Part shown: positions 1-7,461 of the stretch, in pieces | How the letters are laid out: each line of letters starts with the position of its first letter | How positions within the stretch are numbered: the first letter of the stretch is position 1 | From: an uncultured Clostridia bacterium | Lineage (GTDB): Bacteria > Bacillota_A > Clostridia > Oscillospirales > Oscillospiraceae | Direction: 5' to 3' | DNA: 13,148 nt | Assembly (NCBI GenBank): GCA_946410505.1 | Contig: CAMKAP010000034.1 | Location: forward strand, 1-13,148 | Notes under the pieces: model-generated | Databases searched by the model: none | Seen by the model: only the letters and a program-made list of their open reading frames with translations | What the model was told of the DNA's origin: nothing | Position numbers and translations under genes: made by a program

Positions 1-226
1 CGTAGAGCTTCTCGTTGAAGTCCACGGCGAGAGGGAAGTAGTCGATGCCGTCCTTCGGGCGGGCGGAGGCGGTGCAGGTGACGAGCACGGTGGTCTCGCC
101 GTACTTGACGAGGACTGCGGCGTTGCACAGCTCGGCCATCTTGCCGACTTCCATGGAGAGGGGACGGCCTTCGTACTCGATCTCAAACTTTCTGTAGTTG
201 GGGAACTGCTTGTTGGTGATGATCAT
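1..226 (-). CDS. pnp: Polyribonucleotide nucleotidyltransferase (PNPase), N-terminal part, cut by window edge
   Basis: Only the first 75 codons are in the window; the rest lies beyond the left edge. The protein starts MIITNKQFPNYRKFEIEYEG and continues with GKMAELCNAAVLVKYGETTVLV and then TASARPKDGIDYFPL, which is the typical start of the first RNase PH-like domain of PNPase. The enzyme degrades RNA 3' to 5' using phosphate and works in the cytoplasm, often within an RNA degradosome. The ATG at 224-226 follows an AAGGAG-type ribosome binding site (complement of 233-240). It lies directly downstream of rpsO on the same strand, the classic rpsO-pnp order. No frameshift is seen in the visible part. 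Identification is secure from family motifs and synteny. Confidence 0.95.
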   Translation of the reverse strand, partial: MIITNKQFPNYRKFEIEYEGRPLSMEVGKMAELCNAAVLVKYGETTVLVTCTASARPKDGIDYFPLAVDFNEKLY

Positions 227-271
227 GTGTTTTTCTCCTTTTGTGATCTCTTCCGCAGCAGCTTAGCACTT

Positions 272-300
272 GGAGCAGGACCGCGTTGCGGCCCTCCTCC
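272..300 (-). promoter_or_regulatory. Strong hairpin in the pnp leader
   Basis: On the minus strand this 29-nt stretch folds as a 13-position stem (one mismatch and one G-T pair) with a 3-nt loop, AAC. No T-run follows it, so it is not an intrinsic terminator. It sits about 45 nt before the pnp start codon and after the rpsO terminator. In E. coli the pnp leader has a long stem that RNase III cuts, which lets PNPase repress its own synthesis. A similar role here is inference from position and shape only. I found no convincing separate pnp promoter in 227-344. Confidence 0.55.
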
Positions 301-344
301 AAATACTAACCTGCCGGGGCGGCGGGGAAGCTTCGTTCAGGCAG

Positions 345-382
345 AAAAAATGCAGGGAGACCTATTCACTTGTCTCCCTGCA
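345..382 (-). terminator. Intrinsic terminator between rpsO and pnp
   Basis: On the minus strand the arms GCAGGGAGAC (352-361) and GTCTCCCTGC (372-381) form a perfect 10-bp stem with a 10-nt loop, followed by a run of six T (complement of 345-350). It lies 38 nt after the rpsO stop codon. Some transcripts probably read through into pnp, as in the rpsO-pnp operon of other bacteria; the degree of read-through cannot be seen from sequence. Confidence 0.85.
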
Positions 383-419
383 AAACCTTCATACCCTTCA
401 GAATGAACAGGCGCAAGTC

Positions 420-686
420 TTACTTGCGGATGCCCAGCTTGGCGATGATCGCGCGGTAACGCTCGATGTCCTTCTTCGCCAGATAGTCCAGCAGACGGCG
501 GCGCTTACCGACCATCTTGTACATGCCCAGACGGCTGTGGTCGTCGTTGGGGTGGTTCTTGAGGTGCTCGGTCAGCTCGCGGATGCGCTGGGACAGGATC
601 GCGATCTGGACTTCCGGAGAGCCGGTGTCGCCCTCGTGGGTGGCGTTGTCGTTGATGACCTGGGTCTTGACTTCTTTGGTGATCAT
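420..686 (-). CDS. rpsO: 30S ribosomal protein S15
   Basis: This 88-residue protein has the full usual length of S15. Diagnostic stretches are [16 protein letters not shown] near residues 20-35, [15 protein letters not shown] around 41-55, and the end [19 protein letters not shown]15 binds the central domain of 16S rRNA and nucleates assembly of the platform of the small subunit. The ATG at 684-686 is preceded by a purine-rich AAAGGGG site. The gene has its own promoter at 800-828 and a terminator at 345-382, and pnp follows. Confidence is very high. Confidence 0.98.
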   Translation of the reverse strand: MITKEVKTQVINDNATHEGDTGSPEVQIAILSQRIRELTEHLKNHPNDDHSRLGMYKMVGKRRRLLDYLAKKDIERYRAIIAKLGIRK

Positions 687-799
687 AATAGATTACCCCT
701 TTCTTTTGATAGCTATACCCGGCGTCCAGGCCATGGGCGGAAAGGATACCGCATCAGCGGCAGGACCCCATCGCATAGATCGCGGGCGCGTGCTTTGAT

Positions 800-828
800 A
801 TAGTATCATCCAAACCGGGGGAAGTCAA
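800..828 (-). promoter_or_regulatory. Sigma-A promoter of rpsO
   Basis: On the minus strand TTGACT (complement of 823-828) is separated by exactly 17 nt from TACTAT (complement of 800-805). The -10 box is preceded by TGA, an extended -10 signal. The predicted start near 793 gives a leader of roughly 107 nt before the rpsO ATG. S15 often represses its own mRNA through leader structures, but these are very diverse and I could not identify a specific S15-binding fold in 687-793. Confidence 0.85.
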
Positions 829-887
829 CAGAAATTTTTCGCTTTTTTCCGCGGCTTTGCCGGAGGACGGGGAGATCAAAAAATTCA

Positions 888-913
888 CAATATCATATTG
901 CATATCATATTGC
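888..913. promoter_or_regulatory. Tandem 12-bp repeat, probable operator of the flavoprotein gene
   Basis: ATATCATATTGC occurs twice without a gap (890-901 and 902-913). The first copy is the core of a 13-bp palindrome, CAATAT-C-ATATTG (888-900), and the second is a weaker palindrome around 902-912. The 12-bp period places both copies on nearly the same face of the helix. The second copy runs into the -35 box of the promoter at 910-938. This is the geometry expected of a regulator site. Which regulator binds is unknown; no regulator gene lies next to it. Confidence 0.6.
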
Positions 914-938
914 AAAAAAGACGCTCTTCTATTAGAAT
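910..938 (+). promoter_or_regulatory. Promoter of the secreted flavoprotein gene
   Basis: TTGCAA (910-915) and TAGAAT (933-938) are separated by 17 nt, a good sigma-A match. Transcription would start near 945, leaving a leader of about 54 nt that ends in an AAGGAGG ribosome binding site at 985-991. The -35 box overlaps the second copy of the 12-bp repeat. The interval 687-998 between rpsO and this gene therefore holds two divergent promoters and the repeat, and no gene. Confidence 0.75.
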
Positions 939-998
939 TATAGCGTTAAGCAATGCAAGCGGCAAGGACTCATACATTTTACACAAGGAGGACCCCTT

Positions 999-2990
999 AT
1001 GAAGCAGATTTCCCGCAGAGATTTTCTGAAGGGCTCCGTCGCCGGCGCGGCCGCGCTGGGGCTGGCGAGCCTCGGTCTGGGCAAGACCGTCGCCTTTGCG
1101 GAAGGCGAAAAGAAGTATACCCCCGGTACTTACACCGCCTCCGCCAAGGGCATCGGCAGCGACGTCACCGTTACCATGACCTTTGACGAAACCAGCATCA
1201 CCGACGTGCAGATCGACGTCTCCGGCGAGACCCCCGATCTGGGCGGCAAGATCGGCGATCAGATGGCCCAGGCCATTCTGGACGCCCAGAGCGCCGACGT
1301 GGACGCCGTCTCCGGCGTTTCCGTCACCAGCGACGCCATTCGCACCGCCGCGGCGGACTGCATTTCCCAGGCTTCCGGCACCGCCGTGGTGCTCGAGCAG
1401 AAGGAGACCCCCGTCAACGCCGACTGGCTGGGCGAGGCGCCCGTGATCGCGGAGAAGGACATCACCGAAACCCTCGAGACCGAGGTCCTGGTGGTAGGCT
1501 GCGGCACCGGCGGCTGGATCGCCGGCATGACCGCCGCCGAGGAGGGCGCGAAGGTCCTCGTCATCGAAAAGGCCGAGAATCCCACCAAAATCAAGGAAGA
1601 CATCGGCGCCATCAACTCCAAGCTGCAGTTGGAGGCCTTCAAGGAGTTCCCCGAGTTTGAGATCGACAAGACCCAGGCTCTGCAGGAGATCGTCCGCTAC
1701 GCCAGCGGCTATGTGGACAGCGACCTGGTCAAGGTCTGGATCGACAACTCCGGCGAGACGGTGGACTGGCTGACCAACTTCCTGGAGGGCACCGGCCACT
1801 GGTACATGAGCCTCGAGGGCGGCATCGGCGATCAGGAGCACCCCGAGCGCGACAAGGCCTACGCCACCGGCCACAGCCCTCACAAGAACGAGGGCGTTGA
1901 TAAGGAAATCACCCTCAACACCGACATGCAGGCGCACCTGGAGGAGCTGGGCGGAGAGCTGCGCTGCAACACCTGTCTCGTGAAGCTGGATCAGTCCAAG
2001 AGCGGCAAGGTCGAGGGCATCATTGCCCAGGACACCCAGGACGGCCATTACATCCGCATCGTCGCCACCAAGGGCGTTATCATGGCCACCGGCGGCTACG
2101 CCTCCAACACCGAGATGATGCTGGCCCTGCAGCCCATGACCATGAAGATGAAGATCAACGTCGCCGCCGGTTCCAAGGCCGACGGCTCCGGCATCAAGGC
2201 CATGCTCTGGGCGGGCGGCGAGATGGACCCCTGCCACGCCTCCATGATGTTCAACCGCTGCGCCTGCCTGCCCACCGAGACCGCGGGCTACAAGACCAAC
2301 GGCGTCAGATTCTGGTTCGGCGAGCAGCCCTTCCTGAAGGTCAACCTCAACGGCAAGCGCTTCTGCAACGAGTCCGGCCCCTACGAGTTCATGCTGCACT
2401 CGATGTACATGCAGCCCTACCACACCTACTGCGACATCTTCGACGCCAACAACAAGCAGTACTGCGAGCAGTTCGACGAGGTCGGCTGCTGCCGCCTCTT
2501 CCCCTTTGACAACGGCGCGCTTTCCAACAACAGCTATGAAGCCACCTGGGCCAGTATGGTCGAGGGCGAGAAATCTATGCTGGCGCAGGGTTATCTTCAG
2601 CAGGCGGACACGCTGGAGGAACTGGCTGAGAAGCTGAACATCCCCGTGGACAACTTCGTCGCCACCGTCAAGCGCTACAACGAGCTGTGCGCCAAGGGTG
2701 TGGACGAGGACTATGGCAAGAGCGTCCACCGCATGACCCCGGTGGACACCGCCCCCTTCTACGGCGTCCGCACCGGCGCCTGGCACCTGACCACCCTGGA
2801 CGGCTGCCGCATCAACACCGACATGCAGGTCATCCGCGAGGACGGCACCCCTATCGAGGGCCTCTACGCCACGGGCGACTGCACCGGCGGCTTCTTTGCC
2901 AACAACTATCCCAACCTGTTCACCGGTCTGGCCTGCGGCCGCACCATGACCTTCGGCCGCCGCGCCGCCAAGATCGTCTCCAAGCTGTAA
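999..2990 (+). CDS. Tat-exported flavoprotein reductase with FMN-binding and FAD-binding domains
   Basis: This 663-residue protein belongs to the fumarate reductase/urocanate reductase-like flavoproteins. It begins with a twin-arginine signal (SRRDFLK, residues 5-11), a hydrophobic stretch, and a likely cleavage site after AFA at 32-34, so it acts outside the membrane. Residues about 40-125 form an FMN-binding domain with the motif D102-A-V-S-G-V-S108, where ApbE would attach FMN to Ser108. The FAD domain starts near 160 with GCGTGG (167-172) and ends with the GLYATGDCTGGFF signature near the C-terminus. Members of this group accept electrons through the bound FMN and reduce an organic acceptor. 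The acceptor here cannot be named: the C-terminal FFANNYPNLF stretch differs from classical fumarate reductases. No cytochrome, ApbE or membrane electron donor lies nearby. It is cysteine-rich (16 Cys) for an exported protein. The ATG follows AAGGAGG by 7 nt. Confidence 0.9.
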   Translation: MKQISRRDFLKGSVAGAAALGLASLGLGKTVAFAEGEKKYTPGTYTASAKGIGSDVTVTMTFDETSITDVQIDVSGETPDLGGKIGDQMAQAILDAQSADVDAVSGVSVTSDAIRTAAADCISQASGTAVVLEQKETPVNADWLGEAPVIAEKDITETLETEVLVVGCGTGGWIAGMTAAEEGAKVLVIEKAENPTKIKEDIGAINSKLQLEAFKEFPEFEIDKTQALQEIVRYASGYVDSDLVKVWIDNSGETVDWLTNFLEGTGHWYMSLEGGIGDQEHPERDKAYATGHSPHKNEGVDKEITLNTDMQAHLEELGGELRCNTCLVKLDQSKSGKVEGIIAQDTQDGHYIRIVATKGVIMATGGYASNTEMMLALQPMTMKMKINVAAGSKADGSGIKAMLWAGGEMDPCHASMMFNRCACLPTETAGYKTNGVRFWFGEQPFLKVNLNGKRFCNESGPYEFMLHSMYMQPYHTYCDIFDANNKQYCEQFDEVGCCRLFPFDNGALSNNSYEATWASMVEGEKSMLAQGYLQQADTLEELAEKLNIPVDNFVATVKRYNELCAKGVDEDYGKSVHRMTPVDTAPFYGVRTGAWHLTTLDGCRINTDMQVIREDGTPIEGLYATGDCTGGFFANNYPNLFTGLACGRTMTFGRRAAKIVSKL

Positions 2991-3009
2991 TTCCGTTCTT
3001 TAAAATCCC

Positions 3010-3044
3010 AAAAAAGGGACTGCGATTTTCGCAGTCCCTTTTTT
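3010..3044. terminator. Bidirectional intrinsic terminator
   Basis: A perfect 9-bp stem (GGGACTGCG at 3016-3024, CGCAGTCCC at 3030-3038) with loop ATTTT is flanked by six A before and six T after. It can end transcripts from both sides: the flavoprotein gene on the plus strand (stop at 2990) and the adhE-kinase operon on the minus strand (stop at 3061). Confidence 0.92.
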
Positions 3045-3060
3045 ATGCCTATACTGTTCA

Positions 3061-3810
3061 CTATTCGTAGTCCACCACGTTTGCCCAGCGCAGCAGGAAA
3101 TCCCGCTCCTCCAGATTGCCCTTGACGGACTGGGAGGCGGCGACGATGGGCATCCACTTCTGCACATAGTGCTTGTCAATGTCGCTCTTTTCGCAGAAGA
3201 GATCCAGGTAGCGCTCCGCGGTCTCCGCATCACCCGCCAGATGGAAGGTAAGGAAGGTGCGCGCCGCGTCGGCGGAGGCGTTGCCCTGGGTGGCATGCGC
3301 CCAGTCGAGGATATAGAGCTGTCCTTCCGGCGTCAGGATGATGTTCGAAGGGCAGAGGTCTCCGTGGCAGAGCTTGTCGTGGGTCGGCAGCCCCTCCAGG
3401 CGGATCAGCAGCTCGTAGCGGGTCACCGGCTCCAGATCCGCCGAGAGGATCTTCCGGTTCATCTTGTCCTTGAGGCGGCTCAGGAGCGGGCTGCGCTTGG
3501 TGTGGATCAGCAGCTGCGTGTCCACCAGCATCTCCAGGTAGCGCTCCCTGTTCTCCGGGTCCTCCTCCATCAGCTGGGAGAGGGTCCTGCCCTCGATAAA
3601 CTCCGAGACGATGGCCCAGCGGCCGTCGATCGTCGTGACCTCGAGGATGGCCGGCACGTTCAGGCCGAGCCCCTCCACGCGGGCCTGGTTGAGGGCCTCG
3701 TTGAGAATGTCCGCCTTGGAATAGCTCTGATTAAACACCTTGACGGCTTTGTCCCCGCTGCGGTAGATGGTTTTTGTCTTGCGCTCGGCGATCACAGTGT
3801 CGAGATTCAT
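3061..3810 (-). CDS. APH-fold small-molecule kinase coupled to adhE
   Basis: This 249-residue protein has the aminoglycoside/choline kinase-like fold (PF01636 type). A likely ATP lysine is in KAVKVF (Lys24) and a helix-C glutamate follows around residue 38. The hinge-like segment AIVSEFIEGRTLSQLM spans 66-81. The catalytic loop is HGDLCPSN (149-156) and the metal-binding aspartate is in LDW (Asp169). All key catalytic positions are present, so it should be an active phosphotransferase; the substrate is unknown. An upstream in-frame extension is possible, but I chose the ATG at 3808-3810 because it has an AAGGAG site 9 nt before it. This start forms an ATGA overlap with the adhE stop, which implies translational coupling. 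It is not evidence for antibiotic resistance: the fold is broad and the neighbourhood is metabolic. Confidence 0.85.
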   Translation of the reverse strand: MNLDTVIAERKTKTIYRSGDKAVKVFNQSYSKADILNEALNQARVEGLGLNVPAILEVTTIDGRWAIVSEFIEGRTLSQLMEEDPENRERYLEMLVDTQLLIHTKRSPLLSRLKDKMNRKILSADLEPVTRYELLIRLEGLPTHDKLCHGDLCPSNIILTPEGQLYILDWAHATQGNASADAARTFLTFHLAGDAETAERYLDLFCEKSDIDKHYVQKWMPIVAASQSVKGNLEERDFLLRWANVVDYE

Positions 3811-6461
3811 GCGTTTTCTCTCCTTTCCAGCTGGCTGGCGTCGGGTTTGGCTTTCTCCTGGAAGCACGTGCCGTAATAGGCATCGAGGTACATCTGACGG
3901 ATTTCCGCGATGAGCGGGTAGCGGGGATTGGCGCCGGTGCACTGGTCGTCAAAGGCCTGCTCGCTCATCTCGTCGAGCGTGGCGAGGAAGGCGGCCTCGT
4001 CCGGCACATAGTCGCGGATTGTGGGCTTGATGCCGATGGTCTCCTTGAGCGCGTCGATTTTTGCGATCAGCGCCTCCAGCTTCTCCTGATCGCTGCTTCC
4101 GCCGCAGCCGAGGGCGTCGGCCACCTCGGCGTAGCGCGCCAAAGTGTGCGGGTGATCGTACTGGGGGAAGGAGCCCATCTTGCTGGGCGCCTCGCAGGCG
4201 TTGAAGCGCAGCACCTCGTCCATCATGAGAGCGTTGGCCAGCCCGTGGGCAATGTGGTGGAAGGCGCCGAGCTTGTGCGCCATGGAGTGCATCACGCCGA
4301 GAAAGGCGTTGGCAAAGGCCATGCCCGCAAGCGTGGCCGCATTGGCCACCTTCTCCCGGGCATCCACGTCGGAGCCGTCCGCATAGGCCCGGGGCAGATA
4401 GGCGAAGAGATTTTTGAGCGCGCGCAGGGCGAGACCGTCGGTGTAATCCGTCGCCATCACGGAGGCATAGGCCTCCAGGGCGTGGGAAACCGCGTCGATG
4501 CCGGAGGAGGCCGTGAGCCCCTTTGGCGCGGTCATGTGGTAGTCCACATCCACGATCGCCATATTGGGCATCAGCTCGTAGTCGGCAAGGGGGTATTTGA
4601 TGCCGGTGGTCTCATCGGTGATGACGGCGAAGGGTGTGGCCTCGCTGCCGGTGCCGGCGGAGGTGGGAATGGCGACGAAATAGGCCTTTTCACCCATCTT
4701 CGGGAATTTGTAGATGCGCTTGCGGATGTCGGAGAAGCGCATGGCCATGTCGGAGAAGTCGGCCTCGGGGTGCTCGTAGAGGACCCACATGATCTTGGCC
4801 GCGTCCATGGGAGAGCCGCCGCCGATGGCGAGGATCACGTCTGGCTTGAATGCCGCCATCTGCTGCGCGCCCGCTCTCGCGCAGGCGAGGGTCGGGTCGT
4901 TGGGCACGTCAAAGAAGCAGGCATGCTGGATGCCGAGCTGATCGAGCCTTGCAAAGACGCCCTCGGCCGCACCGCTCTTGTAGAGGTGAGGGCCGGTGAC
5001 GATGAAGGCCCGCTTTTTGCCCATGTCCTTCAGCTCGCCCAGAGCCACGGGCAGGCAGCCCTTCTTGATATAGATCTTCTCCGGGGCGCGGAACCAGAGC
5101 ATGTTCTCCCTTCTTTCCACAACGGTTTTGATGTTCAGCAGATGCTTGACGCCCACGTTCTCGGAGACGGAGTTGCCGCCCCAGGAGCCGCAGCCCAGGG
5201 TCAGAGAGGGGGTCATGGCGAAGTTGTAGAGATCGCCGAGACCGCCGTGGGAGGAAGGAGCGTTGACGACGATGCGGCAGGTCTTCATGCGCGCCTGGAA
5301 CTCCGCGAGCTTTGCCTGCTCAGTGGCGGTATTGAGATAGATGGCGGAGGTGTGGCCGCGGCCGCCGTCCGCGATCAGGCGCTCAGCCTTGGCGAAGGCG
5401 TCCTGAATGTCGCTTGCGCGGTACATGGCCAGCACCGGGGAGAGCTTTTCATGGGCGAATTCTTCGCTCGGCTCCACAGACTCCACTTCGCCGATCAGGA
5501 TCTTGCTGCCCTCGGGCACCCGGAGCCCGGCGAGAGAGGCGATCTTCGCGGCGCTCTGACCGACGATGCTCGCGTTGAGGGAGCCGTTGATGAGGATGGT
5601 CTTGCGAACCGGGTCCAGCTCCTCTGCTTTCAGGAAATAGCAGCCGCGCGATGCAAACTCGCGCCTTACCGCGTCATAGACCTTGTCCAGCACGATCACC
5701 GACTGCTCGGAGGCGCAGATCATGCCGTTGTCAAAGGTCTTGGAGTGGATGATGGAGTTGACGGCCAGCAGAATGTCCGCCGAGTCGTCGATGATGGCGG
5801 GGGTGTTGCCGGCGCCAACGCCCAGGGCGGGCGTGCCGGAGGAATAGGCGGCGTTTACCATGCTGGGGCCGCCGGTGGCGAGAATAATGTCTGCTTCCTT
5901 CATCAGAAGCCGGGTCATCTCCCGGGAGGGCGCGTCGATCCAGCCGATGATGTCCTCCGGCGCGCCGGCGGCCACCGCCGCCTCCAGCACGACCCGGGCC
6001 GCCTGGACGGTACTGCTTTTGGCGCGGTGGTGGGGGCTGATAATGATGCCGTTGCGGGTCTTGAGGGCCAGCAGCGTCTTAAAGATCGCAGTGGAGGTCG
6101 GGTTGGTGGTGGGGATGATCGCGCACACAAGCCCCAGGGGCTCGGCGATCTTCCGCATGCCGTAGGCCTTGTCCTCCTCGATCACGCCGCAGGTCTTCGT
6201 ATCGCGGTAGGCGTTGTAGATATACTCCGAGGCAAAGTGGTTTTTGATGACCTTGTCCTCCACAATGCCCATTCCCGTCTCCTCGACGGCCGCGCGGGCC
6301 AGCGGGACACGGGCCTTGTTGGCGGCTGTGGCGGCGGCGAGGAAGATCTTATCCACCTGTTCCTGCGTGTAGCAGGCATAACGCTCCTGCGCGGCCCGGA
6401 CGCGGGCGATCTCCTCCTCCAGCTGCTGCACCGTTTCGATTCTTGGATATGGATGATTCAT
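3807..6461 (-). CDS. adhE: Bifunctional acetaldehyde-CoA/alcohol dehydrogenase AdhE
   Basis: AdhE converts acetyl-CoA to acetaldehyde and then ethanol using two NADH, regenerating NAD+ in fermentation; the protein forms long cytoplasmic filaments called spirosomes. The 884-residue length matches the family (E. coli AdhE has 891). Residues about 1-440 are the aldehyde dehydrogenase half, with catalytic Cys249 in FDNGMICASEQS. A linker leads to the iron-dependent alcohol dehydrogenase half from about 450, with the nucleotide loop GGGSPMDAAK (547-556). The iron ligands are Asp656, His660, His725 and His739, positions that align with the E. coli ligands. The start MNHPYPRIETVQ at 6459-6461 follows GGAG by about 9 nt; an in-frame extension of 20 residues further upstream has no good ribosome site and runs through the promoter. 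The kinase gene follows in the same operon. Confidence 0.97.
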   Translation of the reverse strand: MNHPYPRIETVQQLEEEIARVRAAQERYACYTQEQVDKIFLAAATAANKARVPLARAAVEETGMGIVEDKVIKNHFASEYIYNAYRDTKTCGVIEEDKAYGMRKIAEPLGLVCAIIPTTNPTSTAIFKTLLALKTRNGIIISPHHRAKSSTVQAARVVLEAAVAAGAPEDIIGWIDAPSREMTRLLMKEADIILATGGPSMVNAAYSSGTPALGVGAGNTPAIIDDSADILLAVNSIIHSKTFDNGMICASEQSVIVLDKVYDAVRREFASRGCYFLKAEELDPVRKTILINGSLNASIVGQSAAKIASLAGLRVPEGSKILIGEVESVEPSEEFAHEKLSPVLAMYRASDIQDAFAKAERLIADGGRGHTSAIYLNTATEQAKLAEFQARMKTCRIVVNAPSSHGGLGDLYNFAMTPSLTLGCGSWGGNSVSENVGVKHLLNIKTVVERRENMLWFRAPEKIYIKKGCLPVALGELKDMGKKRAFIVTGPHLYKSGAAEGVFARLDQLGIQHACFFDVPNDPTLACARAGAQQMAAFKPDVILAIGGGSPMDAAKIMWVLYEHPEADFSDMAMRFSDIRKRIYKFPKMGEKAYFVAIPTSAGTGSEATPFAVITDETTGIKYPLADYELMPNMAIVDVDYHMTAPKGLTASSGIDAVSHALEAYASVMATDYTDGLALRALKNLFAYLPRAYADGSDVDAREKVANAATLAGMAFANAFLGVMHSMAHKLGAFHHIAHGLANALMMDEVLRFNACEAPSKMGSFPQYDHPHTLARYAEVADALGCGGSSDQEKLEALIAKIDALKETIGIKPTIRDYVPDEAAFLATLDEMSEQAFDDQCTGANPRYPLIAEIRQMYLDAYYGTCFQEKAKPDASQLERRENA

Positions 6462-6484
6462 GCAAATCGTCTCCTTTTCTGAGA

Positions 6485-6502
6485 TCGTGAATATTTTAAC
6501 GC
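6485..6502. promoter_or_regulatory. Rex-like operator over the adhE -10 box
   Basis: TCGTGAATATTTTAACGC is an imperfect 18-bp dyad resembling the Rex sites of Bacillota (consensus of the type TTGTTAA-N4-TTAACAA or TTGTGAA-N4-TTCACAA). About 10 or 11 of 14 defined positions agree. It covers the adhE -10 box and the predicted start of transcription. Rex represses adhE in many Clostridia and is released by NADH. The assignment rests on sequence similarity and the known target, so it is inference. Confidence 0.55.
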
Positions 6503-6521
6503 AGTCACGCCCGCCTGGCAA
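6493..6521 (-). promoter_or_regulatory. Promoter of the adhE-kinase operon
   Basis: On the minus strand TTGCCA (complement of 6516-6521) lies exactly 17 nt from TAAAAT (complement of 6493-6498). Each box matches the sigma-A consensus at 5 of 6 positions. Transcription would start near 6486, giving a short leader of about 25 nt that holds the ribosome binding site. Confidence 0.75.
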
Positions 6522-6540
6522 TTGGGAGAGTAACCGAATT

Positions 6541-6558
6541 TTGTTATATTTTTGGCAA
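6541..6558. promoter_or_regulatory. Second Rex-like dyad upstream of adhE (weak)
   Basis: TTGTTATATTTTTGGCAA starts with the full Rex half-site TTGTTA and ends with CAA, matching about 11 of 14 defined positions. Its centre is 56 bp from that of the site over the -10 box. It could be a second operator or simply AT-rich upstream sequence. Between 6559 and 6670 I see no gene and only weak possible hairpins. Confidence 0.35.
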
Positions 6559-6686
6559 TTTAAGCCGGCCTATTCGTTTATTTTGCCGGAGGCCCTGCAT
6601 TTTCCATAGTCCGCCTGCTCGCAAGCGGGTATTTATCCCGGCCTTTTGTGCTTTTTCACGAAAAGAGAGGAGACGAAAAAAAGCTC

Positions 6687-6715
6687 TTGCTTTTTACCGT
6701 ACCCTGCCGTATAAT
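6687..6715 (+). promoter_or_regulatory. Promoter of the pyrR-uracil permease operon
   Basis: TTGCTT (6687-6692) and a perfect TATAAT (6710-6715) are separated by 17 nt. An A-run at 6676-6682 just upstream may act as an UP element. The start near 6722 gives a leader of about 157 nt, which contains the PyrR attenuator. Confidence 0.85.
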
Positions 6716-6730
6716 CCACAGACGAAAAGA

Positions 6731-7421
<691 letters not shown>

Positions 7422-7461
7422 CAAAGCGCAAAACAAATTGAAATAAAGAGAGGTATTACCC

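Noticed and set aside
885..2786. 633-codon open frame on the minus strand opposite the flavoprotein gene
   Set aside because: It is a codon-bias shadow of a GC-rich gene: low-complexity protein rich in Gly, Ala, Val, His and Asp, no recognisable domain, and no ribosome binding site.
3061..3810. Aminoglycoside resistance gene
   Set aside because: The fold is shared by many metabolic kinases; the protein shows no specific resistance-family signature and it is coupled to adhE.
3774..6482. 902-codon open frame on the plus strand opposite adhE
   Set aside because: Same cause: an antisense shadow of adhE with repetitive composition and no family motif, while the minus strand encodes a complete, well-conserved AdhE.
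6559..6670. Possible riboswitch or small RNA between adhE and the pyrR promoter
   Set aside because: Only short, imperfect inverted repeats (for example around 6600-6630) are visible, without a promoter, T-run terminator or known motif.
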